The notes: generated by a model from the sequence alone, not told the origin. Positions 1-5,879 are shown, numbered from the stretch's first letter. The stretch is 5,902 bases of DNA from Desulfonema limicola (GCA_020722245.1 DYLE01000152.1:1-5902), one strand, 5' to 3'. Numbers and translations: made by a program.

Positions 1-56
1 CTGTGGTTAAATCCTTCATTTTCGAATTTGAAAAACCTAAGTTCCTTGGAAGTCAG

Positions 57-207
57 AGCTGTTCGCTTCGTGAGTCTTTCAGGGCGCGGTTCGCATTGAA
101 TGCGAAGTTGCAAGAACTCGGCGCAGGCGCCTCAAACAGCTTGCAATTTTTAACGCATTCAACGCTAACCGCTTTTCCCCCCGAAAGCCTCAATCTCGCT
201 CACAGCT
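57..207. repeat. Large imperfect inverted repeat (palindromic intergenic element)
   Basis: The two halves fold onto each other in nested segments around a centre near 125. These are 57-62 with 202-207 (AGCTGT/ACAGCT, perfect), 71-84 with 179-192 (12 of 14), 86-104 with 154-172 (17 of 19), 108-114 with 140-146 (TTGCAAG/CTTGCAA, perfect), and a terminal GGCG-CAGG-CGCC hairpin at 120-131. Loops of unequal size separate the segments, as expected of a diverged palindrome rather than a simple terminator. It contains no transposase. It could be a dispersed REP/MITE-like repeat or a structured RNA. The palindrome is seen directly; its repeat-family status is inferred, because only one copy lies in this window. 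Weak similarity may extend a few bases beyond both ends. Confidence 0.75.
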
Positions 208-237
208 GAGTTTTTACCAATGCATTGATTTTAGATT

Positions 238-261
238 ATAGTTTTTGAATAAACTATTTTT
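238..261. terminator. AT-rich hairpin with T-run (possible weak terminator)
   Basis: ATAGTTT (238-244) and AAACTAT (251-257) form a perfect 7-bp stem around a 6-nt loop, followed directly by a short T tract. The stem is almost free of G/C, so it would be weak as an intrinsic terminator. It sits between the large palindrome and the CULT gene and may simply be part of the AT-rich promoter region. Confidence 0.25.
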
Positions 262-290
262 CAATAAAAATTTGAGATTTAGGCTGCTTG

Positions 291-319
291 TTGACAATTT
301 ATTTTTAACGGTTTATTTA
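291..319 (+). promoter_or_regulatory. Possible sigma70-type promoter for the CULT-MBL pair
   Basis: A perfect TTGACA -35 lies at 291-296. The hexamer at 17-bp spacing (314-319, TATTTA) is a poor -10; a better TAAAAT at 318-323 would need a 21-bp spacer. The surroundings are strongly AT-rich. This is the only promoter-like sequence seen between the large palindrome and the start codon at 374, so it is the natural candidate, but the -10 is weak. Confidence 0.3.
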
Positions 320-373
320 AAATTTAAAACACCTCAACTCCATGGACTGACAAGGATTCTTTATTTTCAACGC

Positions 374-802
374 ATGTACAAAAAAAAACAGATCGTCCTT
401 TTCTTTCGCACACCCCCTGATACCCCTTTCCGGGAAGGAACGGCCCCCCATGCCGTTCCGGAAAACCTTCAAAAAGAGGCGGTAAAAAAAGGGCGATATC
501 TGTTGTGCAGGCAATGCCTTCAGGTCATCACCCAGGAATCCGAGCAGATTGAGATGGCGGGCGCGCACCGGCATACCTTTGCCAATCCCCACGGCATTGT
601 TTTTGAGATCGGTTGCTTCAGGACCGCGGCCGGCTGCGGATTTACCGGCCCGCCGACGGATGAATTCACCTGGTTTAAGGGGTTTGTGTGGCGGGTGGCG
701 TTCTGTAGCGCCTGTCAAACGCATCTGGGCTGGCTGTTCACCTCTTCCGGCAATAAACAATTCCTCGGTCTGATCCTGGATCGTCTGATCGAATCCGAAT
801 GA
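374..802 (+). CDS. Single-domain CULT (cereblon-like, beta-tent fold) zinc protein
   Basis: A 142-residue protein matching the thalidomide-binding CULT domain of cereblon. It keeps both zinc knuckles (C45-RQ-C48 and C111-SA-C114), the NPHG motif at 71-74, and the three cage tryptophans W100, W106 and W120 in the order TWF-KGF-VWR...HLGW, which matches human W380/W386/W400 as recalled. The human cage His before the first Trp is Phe here (F98). In cereblon the domain binds uridine-like ligands, thalidomide and C-terminal cyclic imides. Bacterial homologues (e.g. Magnetospirillum MsCI4) are likewise single-domain, and their physiological role is unknown. No signal peptide is seen, so it is probably cytoplasmic. 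The start is set at ATG 374. An in-frame TTG at 245 would add 43 residues from AT-rich DNA that look non-coding. The ribosome binding site is weak (AAGG at 352-355, rather distant), so the start is uncertain. The family call is firm; the function is open. Confidence 0.88.
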   Translation: MYKKKQIVLFFRTPPDTPFREGTAPHAVPENLQKEAVKKGRYLLCRQCLQVITQESEQIEMAGAHRHTFANPHGIVFEIGCFRTAAGCGFTGPPTDEFTWFKGFVWRVAFCSACQTHLGWLFTSSGNKQFLGLILDRLIESE

Positions 803-830
803 TTTTTTATAAAAACCGCTCAACAGGTTT

Positions 831-838
831 AAAGGAGG
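831..838 (+). promoter_or_regulatory. Strong Shine-Dalgarno of the MBL gene
   Basis: AAAGGAGG ends 4 nt before ATG 843 and fixes that start. It lies in the 40-bp gap after the CULT stop codon. No promoter or terminator is evident in that gap, which supports co-transcription of the two genes. Confidence 0.8.
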
Positions 839-842
839 CACA

Positions 843-1484
843 ATGAACGCTCAGGAACTGGCCAAAAAAATCGTATGGCTCGGGCATGATGGGTTCCGGA
901 TTGAAGTCGGTAAAACCGTGTATATCGATCCGTTCAAAATTTCCACCGATGTCAAGGCCGATCTGATTCTTATCACCCATGAACATTTCGACCACTGCTC
1001 GCCTGAAGATGTAAAAAAAATTCAACAAGAAAAAACGATTATTCTAACGGAAAAGGATTCTGCAAAAAAACTCACCGGAGAGGTTCGGGTGCTAAGCCCC
1101 GGGGAGTCGATGACCCTTAATGATCTTCGAATCGAGGCGGTTCCCGCCTATAACACCAACAAGGAGTTCCACCCCAAGGAAAAAAACTGGCTGGGTTTTA
1201 TCATCGAAATCGAGGGGGTTCGGATTTATCATGCCGGGGATACCGACCTGATTCCGGAGATGAAACATATCAAAACAGACATCGCGCTTCTTCCGGTTTC
1301 CGGGACCTATGTCATGACCGCGGAGGAGGCCATTGCAGCGGCTTCACTCATCAACCCCCGGATCGCCATTCCCATGCATTACGGCAGCATCGTGGGAGAC
1401 AACCAGGATGCTCAAAAATTCAAGGACGGCCTCAAAGGAAAATGCCAGGTTATGGTTTTGAGCGACTTTGTGCCCGACTCTTAG
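843..1484 (+). CDS. MBL-fold metal-dependent hydrolase (UlaG/UPF0173-like)
   Basis: A 213-residue cytoplasmic protein of the metallo-beta-lactamase superfamily, at the usual length of the small single-domain, UlaG-like branch. The signature THEHFDH gives H46, H48, D50 and H51. The bridging aspartate is in YHAGDTD (H130, D133) and the last metal histidine in IPMHYGS (H179), so a dinuclear metal site is plausible. The segment PAYNTNKEFHP (101-111) replaces the more usual PA-x-HS histidine loop, with H110 a possible alternative ligand. Relatives include the L-ascorbate-6-phosphate lactonase UlaG, but many members have no known substrate and none can be named here. The start is supported by the strong AAAGGAGG site. 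It is probably in an operon with the CULT gene. The fold is nearly certain; the reaction is unknown. Confidence 0.92.
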   Translation: MNAQELAKKIVWLGHDGFRIEVGKTVYIDPFKISTDVKADLILITHEHFDHCSPEDVKKIQQEKTIILTEKDSAKKLTGEVRVLSPGESMTLNDLRIEAVPAYNTNKEFHPKEKNWLGFIIEIEGVRIYHAGDTDLIPEMKHIKTDIALLPVSGTYVMTAEEAIAAASLINPRIAIPMHYGSIVGDNQDAQKFKDGLKGKCQVMVLSDFVPDS

Positions 1485-1492
1485 GAGATGAG

Positions 1493-1519
1493 GCCCTGAT
1501 CCGGGTTTTACCCAAGGGC
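1493..1519 (+). terminator. GC-rich hairpin after the MBL gene, no U-tract
   Basis: GCCCT (1493-1497) pairs with AGGGC (1515-1519), and inside them GGG (1503-1505) pairs with CCC (1511-1513) around TTTTA. It begins 9 nt after the MBL stop. There is no run of T after the stem, so it is not a classical intrinsic terminator. It could be a 3'-end stabilising hairpin or a pause site. Confidence 0.3.
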
Positions 1520-1560
1520 GTCTGAAGTCTCAAAAAGGGGAAACCCTGCATAAAATCTTA

Positions 1561-1589
1561 TTGACACCCAAGCGCTATTTTCATAAAAT
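1561..1589 (+). promoter_or_regulatory. Sigma70-type promoter for the exported Cys-rich protein
   Basis: A perfect -35 TTGACA (1561-1566), an exact 17-bp spacer and a 5-of-6 -10 TAAAAT (1584-1589) make this the best promoter match in the window. Transcription would start near 1596, leaving a leader of about 120 nt before ATG 1720. It separates the downstream gene from the CULT-MBL pair as its own transcription unit. Confidence 0.65.
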
Positions 1590-1619
1590 AGAATCGGGGA
1601 TTTTCAAAAAACCGCCACG

Positions 1620-1719
1620 CAGATAAGACCAGGGAGGGGAACAGGGTCTGTATCGAGGCATTAAAAGGGAGGCCTGACGGCTCAAGCATCAGGCGCGAAA
1701 AACCGGGTCAGGGGTCTGA
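1620..1719 (+). promoter_or_regulatory. Structured 5' leader with alternative pairings at the ribosome binding site
   Basis: The leader can form GCCTGA/TCAGGC (1672-1677 with 1689-1694), capped by GC-TCAA-GC. The same left arm, shifted by one base (CCTGAC, 1673-1678), can instead pair with GTCAGG at 1707-1712, which overlaps the Shine-Dalgarno AGGGG (1710-1714). Likewise AGACC at 1626-1630 can pair with GGTCT at 1645-1649 or with the identical GGTCT at 1713-1717, between the ribosome binding site and the ATG. Two competing switches that both reach the initiation region suggest translational control. No known riboswitch consensus was recognised. The complementarity is seen; its regulatory use is inferred. 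Confidence 0.35.
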
Positions 1720-2724
1720 ATGAAAAAAACTTTTTTCTCAACTCTAATCGCCCGACGTGTCTGCATTTTAAGCGTGAGTCTTTTTATTATTCTGACCTAT
1801 CCCCAAGATTCTCCTTCTGAAATGATGACAATGACCGAGACGGAAAACGGGGTCTTTCATCTGAGTCAGGCCAGCCTGAATTTTACGGCACAAACCTTCT
1901 ATAATGATCGGTTTATCGATGAGGATCAGGCGGAAGAGTTTGCCCAGGCCTCAAAGACCGAGCCCTACCTTCCCGCCGATGAGGATAATTATCCATTTAG
2001 CCTCATCGATCATTACGCGCTGGATTCGGATCTTGAAATTGTCTATGCGTATGACTCCTTTCACTGCTGCCCCTATCCGGCGGTGGCCTATCTGAGCCGC
2101 AATAACATCTCGATTGCGGAGTACACCGACCAGAAATCCCCGCCGGCGATTTTCTATAACGTGGTCACCGCCAATGACCCCTATCACAACGAGCGGGTCA
2201 CGGCGATCTACTGGAAATTTAATAACTCCGAGGTTTATCAGAATGAGGTCCTGCATCAAAGCATTCCCCCGAGAGAAATCCGTTATACTCAGGTTGAAGT
2301 ACCGGGCGCTTGCCCGGGAGTGGTTCAATTCGCTTATAAACCCGAGTTGCCCAAGCCCTGTTATGGGGGATTCATGCTGGATGCCTATGCCAAGGTGATA
2401 TCCGGGTGCTGGGCCGTATGGCAGAGCAAAGCCCATCCCCCTTGCGAACCTCCGGCGGAGATGCCGATGCCGGAAAACCCCTGCCCGGGGGTCGTCACTT
2501 CCAAAAAAGAAATCTATCAGGTTTCTATTCTTCCCATGACGATGCCTCCTTACTCCTGCGGCAAAGCCCCCTCCTCCGGGGAAGGGCCGGGACCCTGCAC
2601 GGGGGTTGTCAGTTATCTGCCGGATACCCCAAGAACCTACATGCTTCCCACCGGAAAAACCTACGCGGACCAGACCAGGCCCTCGCCTGCGCAGCCCAAC
2701 GCCCAATGTGATTTTTGCCGATGA
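1720..2724 (+). CDS. Unrecognised exported Cys/Pro-rich protein with CPGVV repeats
   Basis: 334 residues of no family I recognise. The N-terminus has basic residues (K2, K3, R12, R13) and a hydrophobic stretch at about 14-27, so it looks like a Sec signal peptide or a membrane anchor. No clear AxA cleavage site or lipobox is visible. Residues 35-190 are acidic and aromatic (many Asp, Glu and Tyr, e.g. PADEDNYPF, and a CC pair at 116-117). The C-terminal 140 residues are Pro/Cys-rich with three short repeats: ACPGVV (C198), PCPGVV (C255) and PCTGVV (C293), each followed by a Tyr/Lys/Pro-rich strand. The chain ends in CDFC (330-333). Eleven cysteines lie beyond the leader, which would suit disulfides in the periplasm or outside the cell. 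ATG 1720 has AGGGG 5 nt upstream. Its own promoter and leader make it a separate unit. Expression seems likely; the function is unknown. Confidence 0.75.
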   Translation: MKKTFFSTLIARRVCILSVSLFIILTYPQDSPSEMMTMTETENGVFHLSQASLNFTAQTFYNDRFIDEDQAEEFAQASKTEPYLPADEDNYPFSLIDHYALDSDLEIVYAYDSFHCCPYPAVAYLSRNNISIAEYTDQKSPPAIFYNVVTANDPYHNERVTAIYWKFNNSEVYQNEVLHQSIPPREIRYTQVEVPGACPGVVQFAYKPELPKPCYGGFMLDAYAKVISGCWAVWQSKAHPPCEPPAEMPMPENPCPGVVTSKKEIYQVSILPMTMPPYSCGKAPSSGEGPGPCTGVVSYLPDTPRTYMLPTGKTYADQTRPSPAQPNAQCDFCR

Positions 2725-2740
2725 TCCCTGGTATTCAAAA

Positions 2741-2755
2741 AACAAAATTTTTGTT
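2741..2755. terminator. AT-rich palindrome after the exported-protein gene
   Basis: AACAAAA (2741-2747) and TTTTGTT (2749-2755) are perfect complements around a single T. With almost no G/C and no real loop it would be a poor RNA terminator; it may be a DNA-level palindrome. Its right arm overlaps the -35 candidate TTGACT at 2754. Confidence 0.25.
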
Positions 2756-2782
2756 GACTCTTATAAAATAAAAATTTAAATT
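2754..2782 (+). promoter_or_regulatory. Possible promoter of the EF-G gene
   Basis: TTGACT (5 of 6) at 2754-2759 is followed at 17 bp by TAAATT (4 of 6, 2777-2782), all inside strongly AT-rich DNA. A second, perfect TTGACA at 2795-2800 has no -10 at the right distance before the ATG. In so AT-rich a stretch, chance -10 matches are common, so the exact elements are uncertain, but some promoter here is likely. Confidence 0.35.
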
Positions 2783-2791
2783 TAAATTTTT
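2770..2791. repeat. Perfect 22-bp AT palindrome upstream of the EF-G gene
   Basis: The pattern is A5-T3-A3-T3-A3-T5, perfectly self-complementary and phased in blocks of three. It spans the candidate -10 of the EF-G promoter. It could be an operator, a DNA-bending or UP-like element, or simply low-complexity DNA. The palindrome is certain; the role is unknown. Confidence 0.6.
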
Positions 2792-2832
2792 TATTTGACA
2801 ATTTCATCATCGGTAGAAAGACCCCTATTTGA

Positions 2833-4929
2833 ATGAATGACACCCTCAGCCACGGACTTGATCAAATCCGCAATATCGGGATCAGCGCCCATATTGACTC
2901 TGGAAAAACCACCCTCACCGAAAGGATTCTTTATCTTACCAAACGGATACATCGGATCCACGAGGTAAAAGGCAAGGACGGCGTCGGGGCCACCATGGAT
3001 TCCATGGAGCTTGAAAAGGAGCGCGGCATCACCATCGCCTCTGCTGCGACCTACTGCGAATGGAAAGGCCATCGGATCAACATCATCGATACGCCCGGTC
3101 ACGTGGATTTCACCATAGAGGTGGAACGGGCGCTGCGGGTGCTGGACGGCGCGATCCTTGTCCTCTGCGCCGTGGGCGGGGTCCAGTCCCAGTCGATCAC
3201 AGTGGATCACCAGATGAAAAGATACGGAGTGCCTTGCATCGCCTTTGTCAACAAGTGCGACAGGAACGGCGCGGATCCATTCCAGGTCATCGACCAGATG
3301 AAAAAAAAGCTGGGGCATAACGCGGTGGCCATGCAGGTTCCCATCGGGCTGGAGGCCGCACATGAAGGGGTGGTCGACCTGATTTCCATGAAAGCGATCT
3401 ATTTTGACGGGGATTTCGGAGAGACCCTTCGGATTGAAGAAATTCCGGAATCCCTTTTGGAATCCGCTTCAAAAAAACGGGAGGAAATGATCGATGCGGC
3501 CGCCATGTTCTCCAACGAACTGACCGAAGCGGTGCTGGAAGAAAGGGAGATCCCCGAAGGACTGGTCCGCGAGGCGATTCGACGGGGAACCCTGCAAAGA
3601 GCCCTGACCCCGGTATTCATGGGGTCCGCATACAAAAACAGGGGGGTTCAACCTCTGCTGGATGCGGTGGTTGGGTTTCTACCCTCCCCCCTGGATGTTA
3701 AAAACGAGGCGCTGGATATCGATCATGATGAAAAGCCCGTGATCCTTTCGCCCGAAACAAACGCGCCGATGGTGGCACTGGCATTCAAACTGGAGGAAGG
3801 GAAATACGGTCAGCTGAGCTATATTCGAGTATACCAGGGACAGCTGAAAAAAGGGGATACGGTCGTCAATGTCCGCACCCGCCAGAAGGTCAAGATCGGC
3901 AGGATTGTCCGCATGCATGCCGACCAGATGGAGGACATCGATAAACTTTCCGCAGGGCATATCGGCGCTTTTTTCGGCATTGACTGCGCCTCCGGGGACA
4001 CCTTCAACTCGCCGGGCAGCAGCCTTTCCATGACCTCCATGTTCATTCCCCAGCCGGTGATTTCCCTTGCGGTTAAACCCAAGGACCTTCAATCCGAAAA
4101 CAACATGACCAAGGCGCTACACCGGTTCAGCAAAGAGGACCCGACCTTCAAGGCGTTTACCAATACGGAAACCGGAGAGACCATCATATCCGGAATGGGA
4201 GAGCTTCATCTGGACATCTACCTGGAACGCATGAGACGGGAATACAAGGCCGACGTGCTCGCCGGCGAACCCCACGTCGCCTACCGGGAAACCATTACCC
4301 GGACCAGCGAATTCGACTACACCCATAAAAAACAGACCGGCGGCGCAGGCCAGTTCGGCAGGATCGTGGGATACATGGAACCCGTGGAGGAGGAATTCAT
4401 ATTTGAAAACCGGGTGACAGGAGGGGCGATCCCCACGCAATACATACCGGCGTGCGAAAAGGGATTTCGGTCATGCCTTGAAAAGGGCCCCTGGTTGAAA
4501 TACCCCGTGACCGGAATCAAGGTGGTGGTCACGGACGGGGCATTCCATTCGGTGGATTCCTCGGATATGGCGTTTGCCGCAGCGGCCCGGGGCGCGTTTC
4601 ATCAGGCCTACACACAGGCCCATCCGGTCCTGCATGAACCGATCATGAAGGTCGTTATCGAGACCCCACCGGAGTTCCAGGGGAATGTGATGGGCTCGCT
4701 GACCAAGCGCCGCGGGATCATCATCGGGACGCATGATGTGACCACCATGACGGTGATCGAGGCCCAGGTGCCTTTAGCAGAGATGTTCGGCTACTCCACC
4801 ACCCTGAGATCCATGACCCAGGGGAAGGCCCAGTTTACCATGGAATTTATCGCCTACAAGCAGGTGCCCAAGGGGGTCATGGATGAAATCGCCAAAAAAA
4901 ATGAAAAAAATACAAAAACCGGCACCTAG
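2833..4929 (+). CDS. fusA: Elongation factor G, mitochondrial/spd type 1 (EF-G1)
   Basis: A full-length translational GTPase of 698 residues. It uses GTP to move tRNA and mRNA through the ribosome in the cytoplasm. G-domain motifs are AHIDSGKT (19-26), RGITI (64-68), DTPGH (86-90), NKCD (140-143, Cys in place of the common Met) and the GSA loop before GVQPLL (near 271). Domain II carries GIDCASGDTF (near 383), domain III GMGELHLDIY (454 onward), domain IV HKKQTGGAGQF (498 onward) and its tip GAFHSVDSS with H572, equivalent to the translocation histidine H583 of E. coli. Domain V has GYSTTLRS. AHIDSGKTT, EVKGKDGVGA and the ALRVLDGA/LVLCAVGGVQ stretch closely resemble human mitochondrial GFM1, marking the spdEFG1 type. 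In this group type 1 does translocation and a second EF-G is expected to do ribosome recycling. It is not in a str operon. The ribosome binding site is weak (GAAAG at 2816-2820). The C-terminus is Lys/Asn-rich. Confidence 0.96.
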   Translation: MNDTLSHGLDQIRNIGISAHIDSGKTTLTERILYLTKRIHRIHEVKGKDGVGATMDSMELEKERGITIASAATYCEWKGHRINIIDTPGHVDFTIEVERALRVLDGAILVLCAVGGVQSQSITVDHQMKRYGVPCIAFVNKCDRNGADPFQVIDQMKKKLGHNAVAMQVPIGLEAAHEGVVDLISMKAIYFDGDFGETLRIEEIPESLLESASKKREEMIDAAAMFSNELTEAVLEEREIPEGLVREAIRRGTLQRALTPVFMGSAYKNRGVQPLLDAVVGFLPSPLDVKNEALDIDHDEKPVILSPETNAPMVALAFKLEEGKYGQLSYIRVYQGQLKKGDTVVNVRTRQKVKIGRIVRMHADQMEDIDKLSAGHIGAFFGIDCASGDTFNSPGSSLSMTSMFIPQPVISLAVKPKDLQSENNMTKALHRFSKEDPTFKAFTNTETGETIISGMGELHLDIYLERMRREYKADVLAGEPHVAYRETITRTSEFDYTHKKQTGGAGQFGRIVGYMEPVEEEFIFENRVTGGAIPTQYIPACEKGFRSCLEKGPWLKYPVTGIKVVVTDGAFHSVDSSDMAFAAAARGAFHQAYTQAHPVLHEPIMKVVIETPPEFQGNVMGSLTKRRGIIIGTHDVTTMTVIEAQVPLAEMFGYSTTLRSMTQGKAQFTMEFIAYKQVPKGVMDEIAKKNEKNTKTGT

Positions 4930-4942
4930 CGCAATTTTCGGG

Positions 4943-4958
4943 TCATGATTTTTCATGA
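4943..4958 (+). terminator. Small hairpin after the EF-G gene
   Basis: TCATGA-TTTT-TCATGA gives a 6-bp stem with a T4 loop, 14 nt after the EF-G stop. No T tract follows, so it is at best a weak terminator. Read-through into the ATPase gene is possible. Confidence 0.2.
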
Positions 4959-4980
4959 TACAAGACAGGGTCTGACCGAA

Positions 4981-4996
4981 AGATTTAATAAAATCT
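4981..4996 (+). promoter_or_regulatory. Small hairpin just upstream of the ATPase ribosome binding site
   Basis: AGATTT (4981-4986) and AAATCT (4991-4996) form a 6-bp stem around AATA, 6 nt before the Shine-Dalgarno. It leaves the ribosome binding site free. It could be chance in AT-rich DNA. Confidence 0.2.
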
Positions 4997-5002
4997 GCCG
5001 AT

Positions 5003-5010
5003 AGGGAGGA
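5003..5010 (+). promoter_or_regulatory. Strong Shine-Dalgarno of the ATPase gene
   Basis: AGGGAGGA ends 4 nt before ATG 5015 and decides the start. An overlapping ATG at 5010 is in another frame and too close to the ribosome binding site. Confidence 0.75.
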
Positions 5011-5014
5011 TGGA

Positions 5015-5719
5015 ATGCTAAAAAAACAGCTGCTCCTCAAAGATCCCCTGAAATTTTTAGGAAATAAAACCCAAAACAGCCTTCCCGACCCGTTTTTCGG
5101 CGCGGTTATCGCCAGGGCCGGGGTGGGAAAAACCGCTTTTCTGGTGCAGATCGCCATCAGCAGCCTTCTCAATGGAAAACCGGTCCTTCATATCAGCATC
5201 AAGGACCCTGTTGAAAAGGTGAATCTCTGGTATAAGGAGATGTTTCAAAACATCACGAAACCTTACAACGCCCAAGAAGGAAACCGGTTGTGGGAGGAGC
5301 TGCTGGCCCATCGCTTCATCATGACCTTTGAAACCGAGGGGTTTGATTTCAAAAAAATGAACAACAGGGTGATGGAGCTGAAAAACCAGAACATATTCAT
5401 TCCGCAGACGATAATCATCGACGGCGCTTTGTTTGACCGATCCCTTTTTCCCGATCTTCTGGAGATGAAAAGCCTTGCCCGTGCAAACCGCGAAACCATC
5501 TGGTTTTCGATGCGCACCCACCGGCATGAAGCCATAGACCCGCTCATCCTGCTTCAACCTTCCGAGGGGGTTCCGGGATCCCTGTTTGATATCGTCCTAC
5601 AGATTACCCCGGAAAAAGACCGCCTACGGATAAAAAGCGTTACCACCGAAAATAAATTCTCAAATGACCAGCCGCTCCTTTTTCTCAACCCCTCCACCAT
5701 GCTGATCCAGGAAAATTAA
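5015..5719 (+). CDS. RecA/KaiC/DnaB-like P-loop ATPase of unknown role
   Basis: 234 residues forming one RecA-type ATPase core. Walker A is ARAGVGKT (33-40). The following helix and strand GKPVLHISIKDP (54-65) resemble the second core strand of KaiC/DnaB proteins. Walker B is TIIIDG (132-137), with Asp136 but no adjacent Glu. A further strand, TIWFSMRTHRHE (161-172), sits where RecA-like proteins place sensor residues. No DNA-binding, signal or membrane segment is visible, so it is probably cytoplasmic. The 85-bp gap to the EF-G gene has no strong terminator, so co-transcription is possible, but the pairing may be incidental. It is shorter than KaiC or DnaB and lacks their extra domains. ATP binding is well supported; the partner and process are not known. 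A regulator or loader-type ATPase is one possibility. Confidence 0.8.
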   Translation: MLKKQLLLKDPLKFLGNKTQNSLPDPFFGAVIARAGVGKTAFLVQIAISSLLNGKPVLHISIKDPVEKVNLWYKEMFQNITKPYNAQEGNRLWEELLAHRFIMTFETEGFDFKKMNNRVMELKNQNIFIPQTIIIDGALFDRSLFPDLLEMKSLARANRETIWFSMRTHRHEAIDPLILLQPSEGVPGSLFDIVLQITPEKDRLRIKSVTTENKFSNDQPLLFLNPSTMLIQEN

Positions 5720-5740
5720 AATAAATGGAATATAAATAAT

Positions 5741-5760
5741 AATTTTAAGGTATTAAAATT
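5741..5760. terminator. AT-rich 8-bp hairpin after the ATPase gene
   Basis: AATTTTAA (5741-5748) and TTAAAATT (5753-5760) are perfect complements around GGTA, starting 22 nt after the stop. The stem has no G/C and so is weak as an intrinsic terminator. It lies in an AT-rich tract (5716-5790) that contains no gene. Confidence 0.25.
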
Positions 5761-5850
5761 TATATTTGAATTTATACTTTAGGTTTATCATCCTCGGCAT
5801 TCTCCCCATTGTCACGCCCTTTCGAAAAACTTTACGATAGCGTTAAATCC

Positions 5851-5879
5851 CCAAATCCGCGATTGGCGGGAATTTTTGG
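5851..5879 (+). terminator. Bulged hairpin with T-run (possible terminator)
   Basis: CCGC (5857-5860) pairs with GCGG (5866-5869) around GATTG. The stem can extend with bulges through AAA/TTT to CC/GG at its base (5851-5852 with 5878-5879). The right side contains TTTTT (5873-5877), which would act as a U tract if only the GC core forms. It lies 130 bp after the ATPase stop, so it may end that transcript. Confidence 0.3.

Noticed and set aside
3..209. 68-residue open frame from a GTG at position 3
   Set aside because: It runs through the large inverted repeat, has no ribosome binding site in view, and its composition reflects the palindrome rather than a protein.
352..364. 13-nt identity AAGGATTCTTTAT shared with 2922-2934 inside the EF-G gene
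   Set aside because: One such match is expected by chance in a window of this size, and there is no flanking similarity.
245..373. N-terminal extension of the CULT protein from a TTG start
   Set aside because: The added 43 residues come from AT-rich promoter-like DNA containing TTGACA, and nothing in them resembles the CULT family. ATG 374 is preferred.
317..841. 174-residue minus-strand frame opposite the CULT gene
   Set aside because: The plus-strand frame encodes a clear CULT domain with all key residues, so the opposite frame is a shadow. The other long antisense frames, for example at 1951-2745 and 2791-3363, are rejected for the same reason.
1596..1719. Cyclic-di-GMP (GEMM-I) riboswitch in the leader of the exported protein
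   Set aside because: The leader contains CCACGCA-like sequence, but the conserved GAAA tetraloop and GACGCAAAGCC-type core are not present.
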